The position numbers were made by a program, and so were the translations under genes. Shown here one piece after another: positions 37,270 through 46,319 of a stretch of DNA of 64,000 bases. Source of the DNA: JAFKFJ01 sp963786445 (GTDB lineage Bacteria > Pseudomonadota > Alphaproteobacteria > Acetobacterales > Acetobacteraceae). The notes beneath the pieces are model-generated. The model had not been told where the DNA came from. It did no database searches and was given only the letters and a program-made list of their open reading frames with translations. The DNA lies in the NCBI GenBank assembly GCA_963786445.1, contig CAWAZU010000025.1, positions 124,001 through 188,000 of the forward strand, given 5' to 3'. Within the stretch, counting starts at the first letter, position 1. Each line of letters starts with the position of its first letter.

Positions 37270-38355
37270 TCACCCGGACGCTTCCACGCTCGCCCCCCGC
37301 AGCACGTCGATCGCCACCAGACCGCCCTCCCGCTCAACGTGCCAGAACGTCCAGCCGTTGCAGGACGGCGCGTGCTGCACCTGCGCGCCGACCTTGTGGA
37401 TCGATCCCTGGATGGCGCCGACCCGGATCGAGCCGTCCGCCACCACGACCGCCTGGACGCGCCGCGTCCGGTCGGAAAGGAGCGTGCCGGGCGGCAGCAC
37501 GCCGCGCTCTACCAGGCTGCCGAACGGCACGCGCGGCGCCTCGCGCCTGCCCAGCGTGACCGCCAGCGCATCCGCCATCGCCGGCCGCACGCGCAGCAGC
37601 CGCCCCAGCGCCGCCTCGACATAGGCCGGATGGCGCTCGATGCCGATGTAGCGGCGATGCAGCCGGCGGGCAACGGCGGCGGTGGTGCCGGTGCCGAGGA
37701 ACGGGTCGAGCACGATGTCGCCCGGCCCGGTGCTCGCCAGCAGCACGCGATGCAGCAGCGCCTCCGGCTTCTGCGTCGGGTGCAGCTTCAGCCCGTGCGC
37801 GTTGCGCAGCCGCTCGGCGCCGGTGCAGAGCGGGATGAACCAGTCGCTGCGCATCTGCACGTCGTCGTTGAGCGCCTTCATCGCCTGGTAGTTGAAGCGG
37901 TGCCGCGAATCGCGCCCGCGCGCCGCCCAGATCAACGTCTCGTGCGCATTGGTGAAACGCCGGCCGCGAAAATTCGGCATCGGGTTGGCCTTGCGCCAGA
38001 TGATGTCGTTCAGCACCCAGAATTCGAGTTCCTGCAGGATCGATCCGATACGGAAAATGTTATGATAGCTGCCGATCACCCAGAGCGTGCCGTCCTTGCG
38101 CAGCAGCCTTCGGCACTCGCTCAGCCATTCGCGCGTGAATGCGTCGTAGGCGGCGAAGTCGGTGAAGCGGTCCCAGTCCTCGGCGACGCCATCGACCAGG
38201 CTGTCGTCGGGCCGGCGCAGCTCGCCGCGCAGCTGCAGGTTGTACGGCGGGTCGGCGAACACGCAATCGACGGAGCCCGCCGGCAGCATGCGCATCACGC
38301 GCACGGCATCGCCCAGCAGCACCTGGTCGAGCGGCAATTCGCAAACGAGTTCCAA
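37270..38355 (-). CDS. ccrM: CcrM-type adenine-N6 DNA methyltransferase (GANTC)
   Basis: About 361 residues if started at the TTG at 38355. Beta-class order is clear: catalytic DPPY (35-38, FADPPYNLQL), a central target-recognition part, then the SAM-binding DPFLGTGTT (217-225). The C-terminal hundred residues end GWTFWHVEREGGLVAIDVLR, the conserved extension seen in cell-cycle methyltransferases of alphaproteobacteria. These methylate the adenine of GANTC once per replication round. No ATG is available near the conserved start LPLDQVLLGD, so TTG or a GTG further up is used. A GANTC site occurs in front of ctrA (59161). Confidence 0.93.
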   Translation of the reverse strand: MELVCELPLDQVLLGDAVRVMRMLPAGSVDCVFADPPYNLQLRGELRRPDDSLVDGVAEDWDRFTDFAAYDAFTREWLSECRRLLRKDGTLWVIGSYHNIFRIGSILQELEFWVLNDIIWRKANPMPNFRGRRFTNAHETLIWAARGRDSRHRFNYQAMKALNDDVQMRSDWFIPLCTGAERLRNAHGLKLHPTQKPEALLHRVLLASTGPGDIVLDPFLGTGTTAAVARRLHRRYIGIERHPAYVEAALGRLLRVRPAMADALAVTLGRREAPRVPFGSLVERGVLPPGTLLSDRTRRVQAVVVADGSIRVGAIQGSIHKVGAQVQHAPSCNGWTFWHVEREGGLVAIDVLRGASVEASG

Positions 38356-38533
38356 AACGCAAGCGGCTCCGGCGCGAAGGCGGCATGGTGACGAGAGGCC
38401 CGCGGTCGCGTCAACCGAAACGGCGACGCGCGCAACATTCGGCCGACCAGCCTGGGCAGCGCCTGCCACCATCCGGCCGCTTCTGCTGCCGGCAGGCCGG
38501 CCGCGCAGAACGGGTTGCCGGCATCGAGGGCCG

Positions 38534-40390
38534 TCACGACTCCGCCAGGGCCGGCGCCTCGGGGCGGGCCGCCGCATGGGCTGTCGCGAGGGCGCCGGCC
38601 TGCCACGGCCGCCCCCGCCGCGGCGCGGCCAGGAAGCCATGCCCGTCACGCAGCGAGAAGTTCGGGCCGTAGAACGGGTCGGCGTGCAGCGCCGCGCCCC
38701 AGCGCCGGCGCATATACGCCACCTCGCGGCCGTAGCGGGCCTGCTCTGCGGCGGCGAGGTCGGAGGGGCGGGAGGCGCTCTCGAGGTGGAACAGCTCGGC
38801 GAACGGGGTCCACAGCACGCGCCAGCCCCGCTCGCGCACGCGCAGGCAAAAATCCACGTCGTTGTAGGCGACCGCGAGATGCGCCGCATCCATGCCGCTG
38901 ACCGCCGCGTACACCTCGCGGCGGACCGCGAGGCAGGCGCCGGTCACCGCGGCCACGTCGCGCACCAGCGCCAGCCGGCCGCCGTAGCCGGGCGCGCCGC
39001 GCGGCGCCAGCAGGTCGGTGTGGCCGGCGACCCCGCTCACGCCGAGGGCGACGCCGCCGTGCTGCAGCCGTCCGTCGGCGAACAGCAGCCGCGCGCCGAC
39101 GACGCCCACCTCCGGCCGCACCACGTGGCCGACCAGTTCGGCCAGCCAGTCCGGGCCGATCACGTCCACATCGTTGTTGAGCAGCACCAGCACTGCGCCG
39201 CGCGCCGCGGCGGCAGCGGCGTTGTTGAGCGCGGCGTAATTGAACGGCCCGTCTTGCGGCAGCACGCGCACGCGCGGATTTTCCGCGAGCCGCCGGAACA
39301 GCGCGCGCGTCTCCGCTGCGACGCTGCCGTTGTCCACGACCAGGAACTCAAGGTTTTCGTAGTCGGTGCGGTGCAGCACGCCCTCGGCGCAGCGCGCCAG
39401 CAGCGCCGCCCGGTCGCGGGTCGGCACGATCACGCTGACCAGCGGCGCCGGGTGCGGCACCGGCCAGCGCACGCGCAGCGTGCCGGGCAGGATCGGGTTC
39501 GCCTCCACCCGCGCGCCGGCGACGCCGCGGCGCGCCAGATGCCGCGCCACCGCTTCGGCGTCGGCCGGGCCTGGGCCGTCCGGCGCGCGGCGATGCACCA
39601 GCACGGCAGGGATGTGGCGGATGCGCGCCGGCGGGATCGCCTCGGCGAGGCGCAGCGCGCGGTCGTGGCGGGCGGCCGGGTCGCCGATGCCGCCCGCCCG
39701 CTCCCACGCCGCGCGCCGCGCCACCGCGAGGTCGCCGAGCGCCTCGCAGCCGAGCAGCAGGTCGGGGCTCCAATCGGTCTTGAACTGCGGCGCGCGCCGC
39801 CGGCCGCGGGCGTCCAGCCGGTCCTCGTCGGTATAGACGAGATCGGCGTCCGGGTTCGCAGCGAAGCTGGCCGCGACCTCATAGAGCGCCTGCGGCGGCA
39901 GCCGCGCGTCCGCCGGCAGCAGCGCGACGAAGTCTTCCGGCGCCAGCGCCAGCAGGTCGCCCTCGGGCGCCACCGCCACGGCGATGCGCCCCCCGGCGTC
40001 GAGCGCCGCCACGACGCGCGCCTCACCGGCAATTGTCGGGCCGGCGGCGGCGATGGCGAGCCGCCAATGCGGGTAGAACTGGTCCCGCAGCGACGCCACC
40101 GCATCGCGCACATGCGCCAGCCCGGCGCGGTCCAGCGCCATGACCAACGCGATCGGCAGCGCCGGCAGCGCCGCGACATGCGCCGCGATCGCCGCGCGAT
40201 CCGCCTCGGTCAGCGTGTCATGACGGCGCGCCCAGGCGCGATAGCTGGCGGGGGAGTGCGGCGAAAACTGGCCGAACAGCACGCCCCGCAGGATGGGAAA
40301 GCGCCGCAGCATACGCCGCCCGACCGCACCGACCGGGCCGTGGCGCCAGCGGTCCCGATCGAAGATCCGCGGCGCGGGTGCGTCGGGCAA
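38534..40390 (-). CDS. GT2 glycosyltransferase with an extra N-terminal domain
   Basis: About 618 residues. The C-terminal half is a full GT2 domain (SVIVPTRDRAALL, VLVLLNNDVDVIGPDWL, GACLAVRREVY, YNDVDFCLRVRERGW). The N-terminal half (about 40-290) is a second, GT2-derived region with DADLVYTDEDRLDARG, typical of O-antigen biosynthesis GTs. I choose TTG at 40390 because AAGGAG lies 6 bp upstream and the following codons look coding; the ATG at 40312 is the alternative. Divergent from the next GT gene across 86 bp. Confidence 0.85.
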   Translation of the reverse strand: MPDAPAPRIFDRDRWRHGPVGAVGRRMLRRFPILRGVLFGQFSPHSPASYRAWARRHDTLTEADRAAIAAHVAALPALPIALVMALDRAGLAHVRDAVASLRDQFYPHWRLAIAAAGPTIAGEARVVAALDAGGRIAVAVAPEGDLLALAPEDFVALLPADARLPPQALYEVAASFAANPDADLVYTDEDRLDARGRRRAPQFKTDWSPDLLLGCEALGDLAVARRAAWERAGGIGDPAARHDRALRLAEAIPPARIRHIPAVLVHRRAPDGPGPADAEAVARHLARRGVAGARVEANPILPGTLRVRWPVPHPAPLVSVIVPTRDRAALLARCAEGVLHRTDYENLEFLVVDNGSVAAETRALFRRLAENPRVRVLPQDGPFNYAALNNAAAAAARGAVLVLLNNDVDVIGPDWLAELVGHVVRPEVGVVGARLLFADGRLQHGGVALGVSGVAGHTDLLAPRGAPGYGGRLALVRDVAAVTGACLAVRREVYAAVSGMDAAHLAVAYNDVDFCLRVRERGWRVLWTPFAELFHLESASRPSDLAAAEQARYGREVAYMRRRWGAALHADPFYGPNFSLRDGHGFLAAPRRGRPWQAGALATAHAAARPEAPALAES

Positions 40391-40476
40391 ACCGCTCTCC
40401 TTGTGCCGCGGCGGTGGGGGTTGGCAGCCGCCCCGGCGGCCGTCAAGCTGACCTCCCTTAGCCGTGACAGGAGACG

Positions 40477-41367
40477 ATGAGCAACGACCGCGTGGCGGTG
40501 GTAACCCGCACGAGGCAGCGCCCGTTGCTGCTCGGCCGTGCCGTCGCCAGCGTGCTCGGGCAGACGCACGCCGACTGGACGCACATGATCGTGAACGACG
40601 GCGGCGACCCGGCCGAGGTCGAGGCGTTGGTCGCCCGCCACGCCGATGCCTATGCCGGGCGGGTCCAAGTGCTGCACCATCCGCGGCGGCTCGGCATGGA
40701 GGCGGCCTCGAATGCCGGCATCGCCGCCTCGGAGTCGCGCTGGATCGCCATCCACGACGACGACGACACCTGGCGGCCGGCGTTCCTCGCGCGCACGCTG
40801 GCCGCCATCCACGCCTACCCACTGCCCGATTGTCGCGGCGCCGTGGCCTGGGCCGAACGGGTGGAGGAGCGGATCGCCGGCTGCCGCGTCAGCGAGCTCG
40901 CGCGCGAAAGCTACAACGGCCATCTGCATCGGGTCGAGCTGTGGCGGCTGTTGCAGGACAACCTGTTCCCGCCGATCGCCTTTCTGTTCGCCCGCGCGGC
41001 GTGGCAGGAGCTCGGCGGGTTCGATGCGGCGCTGCCGGTGCTCGGCGACTGGGACTTCAACCTCCGCTTCTGCGCGCGCTTCGAGATCGCGGTCGTGCCC
41101 GAGCACTTGGCCGGCTACCACCATCGCGTCGCCGGCACGCGCGGTGCCTACGCCAACACGGTGGTCGACGGGGCGGCGCTGCACGCCGACTGCCGCGCGT
41201 GGCTGGTCAACCGCTGGCTCCGGCACGACCTCGCGGCCGGGCGCGTCGGCATCGGCGTGCTGGCGGCGATCGCGGGCGAGACGCAGGTGCTGCGGCGGCG
41301 CGCGGAGTCGCCGCGGCGGGCGGCGCGCGCCGTCGCGCGCCGATTGTTCGAGTTTTTTGCCGGTTGA
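40477..41367 (+). CDS. Family 2 glycosyltransferase
   Basis: A 296-residue GT-A enzyme: VAVVTRTRQRPLLLGRAVAS at the start, metal site IAIHDDDDTWRP, acceptor region LGDWDFNLRFCARFEI. AGGAG precedes the ATG at a short distance. No membrane segment. It stands alone between the minus-strand GT gene and the DJ-1 gene, so it may belong with the surface-glycan enzymes of this region. Confidence 0.87.
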   Translation: MSNDRVAVVTRTRQRPLLLGRAVASVLGQTHADWTHMIVNDGGDPAEVEALVARHADAYAGRVQVLHHPRRLGMEAASNAGIAASESRWIAIHDDDDTWRPAFLARTLAAIHAYPLPDCRGAVAWAERVEERIAGCRVSELARESYNGHLHRVELWRLLQDNLFPPIAFLFARAAWQELGGFDAALPVLGDWDFNLRFCARFEIAVVPEHLAGYHHRVAGTRGAYANTVVDGAALHADCRAWLVNRWLRHDLAAGRVGIGVLAAIAGETQVLRRRAESPRRAARAVARRLFEFFAG

Positions 41368-41452
41368 GCCGAGGTGTCCGGTATCGCGGCGCGACCGGGC
41401 CGTGGTAGCGTTCCAGGTCACAGGCGGCGCAACAGACCGCGGGGAGGGGCGC

Positions 41453-42100
41453 ATGGCGGGCAAAAAAATCTTGATGCTGGTCGGCGAGTTCAGCGAGGAA
41501 TACGAAATTTTTGTTTTCGAGCAGTGCATGCACGCGGTCGGCCATACCGTGCATGTCGTCTGCCCCGGCAAGAAGTCCGGCGACGTGATCAAGACCTCGC
41601 TGCACGATTTCGAGGGCGATCAGACCTACACCGAGAAGCCCGGGCACAACTACACGCTGAACCGGAGCTTCAAGGACGCCCGCGCGGAGGATTACGATGC
41701 GGTCTATGTCGCCGGCGGGCGCGGGCCGGAGTATATCCGCATCGACAAGGGCGTGCAGAAGCTGGTGCGTGACTTCCACGAATCCGGCAAGCCGATCTTC
41801 ACCATCTGCCACGGCGCGCAGGTCCTGATGGCGGTGGACGGCGTGCTGCGCGGGCGGAAGGTGGCGGCGCTGCAGTATTGCGAGCCGGAGGTTCGGCTGG
41901 CCGGCGGCACCTATATCGATGTGCCGCCGACCGGCGCGTTCGCCGACGGCAACCTGGTGTCGGCCAAGGGCTGGCCCGGCCTGGCCGCGTTCATGCGCGA
42001 GTGCCTGCGCGTGCTCGGCACCGAGATCACCCACCACGACGTGTCGGCGGCAACTCCGGCCAAGCCGAAGAAGCAGAAGGCGCAGGCCGAGGCGGCGTAG
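41453..42100 (+). CDS. DJ-1/PfpI-family protein
   Basis: A 215-residue DJ-1/PfpI-fold protein. The nucleophilic Cys119 is in FTICHGAQVL and a conserved acidic residue lies in GEFSEEYE (Glu15). The fold suits glutamine-amidotransferase-like hydrolases, chaperones or glyoxalase III; the exact activity is uncertain. The C-terminal 20 residues are a Lys/Ala-rich tail not needed by the fold. GGGGAGGGG precedes the ATG. Confidence 0.88.
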   Translation: MAGKKILMLVGEFSEEYEIFVFEQCMHAVGHTVHVVCPGKKSGDVIKTSLHDFEGDQTYTEKPGHNYTLNRSFKDARAEDYDAVYVAGGRGPEYIRIDKGVQKLVRDFHESGKPIFTICHGAQVLMAVDGVLRGRKVAALQYCEPEVRLAGGTYIDVPPTGAFADGNLVSAKGWPGLAAFMRECLRVLGTEITHHDVSAATPAKPKKQKAQAEAA

Positions 42101-42106
42101 CGGCCT

Positions 42107-42568
42107 TCAGCGGCTCGCGTCCAGGGCAGCTTGCAGGATGTAGGCCGCCGCCGCCCGGTCCACCACCTCCGCCCGCCGCCGCCGGCTGAGGTCGGCCTCG
42201 CCGATCAGCATGCGCTCGACCGCCAGCGTGGACAGCCGCTCGTCCCACAGCGCGGCGGGCAGGCCGGTCGCGGCCGAGAGCGCATGCGTCCAGTCGCGTG
42301 CCGCCTGTGCCGCCGGCCCCGCCGTGCCGTCCAGCGACAGCGGCAGCCCGACCACCAGCCCGCAAGCGCCCTCGCGCCGCGCGATCGCCGCGATCTCGGC
42401 CGCGTTGGCCGCCAGCTTGCCGCGTTTGAGGCTGGCATAGGGGCCGGCCAGGCGCAGCTCCACGTCCGACAGCGCAACGCCGATCGTGCGCCTGCCGGGG
42501 TCGAGGCCGATCAGGCGGGCACCTTTGGGCAGGTTCGCGCGCAGTTCGGTCAGGTTGATGACGGGCAT
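42107..42568 (-). CDS. ruvX: Putative Holliday junction resolvase RuvX/YqgF
   Basis: A 153-residue RNase H-like protein. Metal-binding Asp in LIGLDPGRRTIGVALSD (19-35), the second acidic residue in LWDERLST, and the last Asp in EVVDRAAAAYIL near the end complete the YqgF site. It processes Holliday junctions and/or the 5' end of pre-16S rRNA. It is divergent from gatC, the usual alphaproteobacterial arrangement as I know it. Confidence 0.93.
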   Translation of the reverse strand: MPVINLTELRANLPKGARLIGLDPGRRTIGVALSDVELRLAGPYASLKRGKLAANAAEIAAIARREGACGLVVGLPLSLDGTAGPAAQAARDWTHALSAATGLPAALWDERLSTLAVERMLIGEADLSRRRRAEVVDRAAAAYILQAALDASR

Positions 42569-42615
42569 GGGCGCCGTTATGGTCCGCGCCGCATCCCGCA
42601 CCAAGAGGAGATGGC

Positions 42616-42903
42616 ATGTCGCTCGATCCCGCGACCGTGCGCCGCATTGCCCGGCTGGCCCGCATCCGCCTGGACGACGCCGAAGTGCCGCAGCTGCAGG
42701 CGGAACTGAACGGCATTCTCGGCTGGATCGAGCAGCTGAACGAGGTCGATGTCGAGGGCGTCGAGCCGCTGACCGGCGGGGCGCAGATGGCGCTGAAGAT
42801 GCGCGCGGACGAAGTGACCGACGGCAACCTCCGCGACGCCGTGCTGGCGAATGCGCCGGAGCGCGCCGGCGACTTTTTCGCCGTGCCGAAAGTCGTCGAG
42901 TGA
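42616..42903 (+). CDS. gatC: Asp-tRNA(Asn)/Glu-tRNA(Gln) amidotransferase subunit C
   Basis: A 95-residue small subunit (DPATVRRIARLARIRLDDAE and LNGILGWIEQLNEVDVEGVE). It stabilises GatAB, which converts Glu-tRNA(Gln) to Gln-tRNA(Gln) or Asp-tRNA(Asn) to Asn-tRNA(Asn). AAGAGGAG precedes the ATG. The stop overlaps the gatA start (TGATG). Confidence 0.95.
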   Translation: MSLDPATVRRIARLARIRLDDAEVPQLQAELNGILGWIEQLNEVDVEGVEPLTGGAQMALKMRADEVTDGNLRDAVLANAPERAGDFFAVPKVVE

Positions 42904-44376
42904 TGCACGGATTTTCCATCGCCACCGCACGCGCCGCGCTGCGCGCAAAAAAGATTTCCGCGCGCGAACTGGCGGATGCGCATCTCGACGCGATCGCGGC
43001 GCTGAACCCGCGGCTGAATGCCTTCCTCACCGTGACGCAGGATGCCGCGCGCGCGCAGGCGGGTGCGGCGGATGCGGCGCTGGCGCGCGGCGAGGCGCGC
43101 GCGCTGACCGGCATCCCGCTCGCGATCAAAGATCTGTTCTGCACCGAGCGGCGTGCGCACCACGGCGGCGAGCCGCATCCTCGAACCGTTCGTGCCGCCC
43201 TACGAGAGCACCGTGACCGCAAATCTGCTGCGCGACGGAGCGGTGTTTCTCGGCAAGGCGAATCTCGACGAGTTCGCGATGGGGTCGTCGAACATGACGT
43301 CGGCGTTCGGCCCGGTGACCAACCCGTGGACGCGGCGCGGCGACAATTCGCCTCTCGTGCCGGGCGGCTCCTCCGGCGGGTCCGCCGCGGCCGTGGCGGC
43401 GCGGCTGGCGCTCGGGGCGATCGGGACGGACACCGGCGGCTCGATCCGCCAGCCGGCTGCGTTCTGCGGCGTCGCCGGCATCAAGCCGACCTATGGGCGG
43501 TGCAGCCGCTGGGGCATCGTCGCCTTCGCCTCTTCGCTCGACCAGGCCGGGCCGTTTGCGCGCACGGTGGAGGATTGCGCGATCCTGCTCGGCTCGATGG
43601 CCGGCCACGATCCTAAGGACTCGACCTCGCGCCGACGCTGCCGTGCCCGACTTCGCCGCCGCCTGCGCGCGCGGCGTGAAGGGGTTGCGCATCGGCGTGC
43701 CGCGCGAATACCGCAGCGACGGCATGGCGCCGGAGATCGAGGCGCTGTGGCAGCGGGGTATTGCCTGGCTGCGCGAGGCCGGCGCGGAGATCATCGACGT
43801 GTCGCTGCCGCACACGAAATATGCGCTCGCCACCTACTACATCGTCGCCCCGGCCGAAGCGTCCTCGAATCTCGCGCGCTACGACGGCGTGCGCTTCGGG
43901 CTGCGGGCGGACGGCGAGGACCTGATTCAGCTTTATGAGAACACGCGCGCGGCCGGGTTCGGCGCGGAGGTGCGGCGGCGCATCATGATCGGCACCTATG
44001 TGCTGTCGGCCGGCTACTACGATGCCTATTACCTGCGCGCGCAAAAAGTGCGGGCGCTGATTCTGCGCGACTTCACCGAGGCGTTTCGGACCTGCGATGC
44101 GCTGCTGACGCCGACCGCACCGTCCGCCGCGTTCGGGCAGGGCGAGAAGATGGACGATCCGGTCACGATGTATCTGAACGACGTGTTCACCGTGCCGGCG
44201 AACATGGCCGGCATTCCCGGCCTGTCCGTGCCGGCGGGGCTGGATGCGCAGGGCCTGCCGCTCGGGTTGCAGGTGCTGGGCGGCCGTTCGACGAGGAGAC
44301 GGTTTTCGCGGTCGGGGCGGCAGTCGAGCGGGCTGCGGGATTCGACACGGTGCCGGCGATTCGGGCGGGAAAGTAA
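42903..44376 (+). CDS. gatA: Amidotransferase subunit A, three frameshifts
   Basis: An amidase-family subunit that releases ammonia from glutamine. The N-terminus reads MHGFSIATARAALRAKKISA. The Ser-cis-Ser-Lys features are present across frames: GIPLAIKDLF (catalytic Lys) and the Ser-rich VPGGSSGGSAAAVAA. Codon reading shows an extra C at 43149, an extra C at 43630, and a missing base near 44282, after which PFDEETVFAVGAAVERAAGF continues to TAA at 44374. With these corrected, about 490 residues of intact GatA result. All three defects leave the surrounding residues perfectly conserved, so consensus errors are more likely than loss of an essential gene. Confidence 0.85.
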
Positions 44377-44383
44377 GAATTAT

Positions 44384-44410
44384 CCACAGATGACACAGAT
44401 TACACAGATT
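44384..44410 (+). repeat. Left CACAGATT repeat cluster
   Basis: Three close copies of a CACAGATT-type unit in direct orientation, beginning with CCACAGAT just after the gatA stop codon. The start codon of the GxxExxY gene (44390) lies inside this cluster. Confidence 0.65.
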
Positions 44411-44797
44411 AAGGAAGAAGACCGCGGCATCGGTGTGCGAGACGAGCAGAGCTATGCCGTGATCGGTGCGGCGATGGCCGTCCATCGGGAACTGGGGCAC
44501 GGGTTCCTGGAGGCTGTCTATCAGGAGGCTTTGGCAAAGGAATTTGCCGTTGCGGACATTGGATTTGAACGTGAACCGGGTTTGGCGATCCGCTATCGCG
44601 GCGAATTGCTGAACGCCACCTATCGTGTGGATTTTGTCTGCTTTCGGTCGCTCATTGTCGAGATCAAGGCAGTACAGCGGCTTTCCGGCGCCGACGAGGC
44701 ACAAGTTATGAATTATCTGAAAGCTTCTGGTCTGCGGAGAGCGCTCTTGATCAATTTCGGAACGCCAAGCCTCGGTTACAAACGTTTCGTGTCATAA
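44390..44797 (+). CDS. GxxExxY-family protein (PD-(D/E)XK-like)
   Basis: A 135-residue protein of the GxxExxY family, with the defining GHGFLEAVYQEALAKE (Gly-x-x-Glu-x-x-Tyr) and a nuclease-like core: RVDFVCFRSLIVEIKAVQRL, matching the D...ExK pattern of PD-(D/E)XK folds. Catalytic activity has not been shown here. The start at 44390 lies in a repeat, and the gene's codon use is less GC-rich than gatA or gatB. It replaces the normal direct gatA-gatB junction and is likely a mobile passenger. Confidence 0.85.
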   Translation: MTQITQIKEEDRGIGVRDEQSYAVIGAAMAVHRELGHGFLEAVYQEALAKEFAVADIGFEREPGLAIRYRGELLNATYRVDFVCFRSLIVEIKAVQRLSGADEAQVMNYLKASGLRRALLINFGTPSLGYKRFVS

Positions 44798-44822
44798 TCT
44801 GTGAAATCTGTGAAATCTGTGG
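44795..44822 (-). repeat. Right CACAGATT repeat cluster (inverted)
   Basis: Three CACAGATT-type units on the minus strand immediately after the GxxExxY stop codon, inverted relative to the left cluster. Together they can bring the cassette ends together as a long stem. Confidence 0.65.
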
Positions 44823-44856
44823 ATCGAACTTCTTCCTTCACGGCTGGAGCGGAGCA

Positions 44857-46310
44857 ATGACCTACACGATCGAAGGCACCACCGGCGCCTGGGAAGTGGT
44901 GATCGGCCTGGAAGTCCACGCCCAGGTCATCAGCAAGGCCAAGCTGTTCTCCGGCGCCGCGACGACGTTCGGCGCCGCGCCGAACACGCAGGTGAGTTTT
45001 GTGGACGCCGCGTTCCCCGGCATGCTGCCGGTCATCAATCGTGAATGCGTGGCCCAGGCCGTGCGCACCGGCCTGGGCCTCAGCGCGCACATCAACCTGG
45101 TCAGCCGCTTCGATCGCAAGAACTATTTTTACGCCGACCTGCCCGCCGGTTATCAGATCAGCCAGTATCAGCACCCGATCGTCGGCTCCGGCCGCATCGA
45201 GATCGAACTGGCCGACGGCAGCACAAAAAGCATCGGCGTGACGCGCCTGCATCTGGAACAGGATGCGGGAAAAAGCCTGCACGACCAGCATCCGACGAAA
45301 AGCTACATCGACCTCAACCGTGCCGGCGTCGCGCTGATGGAGATCGTCAGCGAACCGGACCTGCGCAATCCCGAAGAAGCGGGCGCCTATCTGCGCAAGC
45401 TGCGCACCATCATGCGCTATCTCGGCACCTGCGACGGCAACATGGAGGAAGGTTCCATGCGCGCCGACGTGAACGTCTCGGTGCGCCGGCACGGCGAGGC
45501 GTTCCGCACGCGCTGCGAGGTGAAGAACGTCAACTCCATCCGCTTCGTCATGCAGGCGATCGAGGCGGAGGCGAAGCGGCAGGTCGCGGTGTGGGAAGGC
45601 GGCGGCACGGTCGAACAGGAAACGCGCCTGTATCGATTCGACGCGCGGCGTCACGCGCTCCATGCGCAGCAAGGAGGACGCGCACGACTACCGCTATTTC
45701 CCCGACCCCGACCTGCTGCCGCTGGTGCTGGACGAAGCGTGGGTCACTGAACTCGGGCGCGGCCTGCCCGAACTGCCGGACGCCAAGCGGGCGCGTTTCA
45801 TGCGCGACTACGGGCTGCCGGTGTACGATGCCGGCGTGCTGGTGGCCGAGCAGGCGACCGCGGATTTTTATGAGACCGTCGCCAAGGGCCGCGATGCAAA
45901 ACTGACGGCGAACTGGGTGACCGGCGATCTGTTCGCGGCGCTCAACCGCACCGGGCGCGGCATCGACGACACGCCCGTGTCCGCCGCCGCGCTCGGCGGC
46001 CTGCTCGACCTGATGGCCGACGGCACGATCAACGGCCGCATCGCGAAGGACGTGTTCGAGGCGATGGTCGAGACCGGCGCCGACGCCGCCGCGATTGTGG
46101 CACAGCGCGGCTTGCGCCAGGTGACCGACACCGGCGCGATCGACGCCGCGGTGGCACAGGGTTCTCGCAGCGAACGCCGACAAGCTTGCCGAGTACCGCG
46201 CGGGGAAAGAAAAACTGTTCGGCTACTTCGTCGGCCAGGTGATGAAGGCGATGGCCGGCAAGGGCAATCCGGCGCTGGTCAACGAGGCGCTGAAGAAGCA
46301 GCTCGGGTAA
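44857..46310 (+). CDS. gatB: Amidotransferase subunit B, two frameshifts
   Basis: GatB binds the misacylated tRNA and activates it with ATP. The N-terminal domain is intact (WEVVIGLEVHAQVISKAKLF, YFYADLPAGYQISQYQHP, MEEGSMRADVNVSV). An extra C at 45634 (after TRLY; DSTRGVTRSMRSKEDAHDYR resumes in the next frame) and an extra G at 46160 break the frame. The tail domain continues VLAANADKLAEYRAGKEKLF and ends KKQLG at TAA 46308-46310. With both bases removed, GatB is about 483 residues, the usual size. GGAGCGGAG precedes the ATG. Confidence 0.85.
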
Positions 46311-46319
46311 CCGCTGTCT

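Larger units (their letters stand above)
44380..44838. mobile_element. GxxExxY cassette flanked by inverted CACAGATT repeats
   Basis: A GxxExxY gene sits between gatA and gatB, bounded by repeat clusters: CCACAGAT-GACACAGATT-ACACAGATT on the left (44384-44410) and, on the opposite strand, three CACAGATT units on the right (44795-44822). GGAAGAAG also occurs on both sides in inverted orientation (44413-44420 and 44831-44838). The whole unit looks like an insertion into the gatCAB operon. No transposase is present. Confidence 0.5.

Noticed and set aside
42569..42615. Replication-origin-like features near ruvX/gatC
   Set aside because: No DnaA boxes or AT-rich unwinding region; the gap is only 47 bp.
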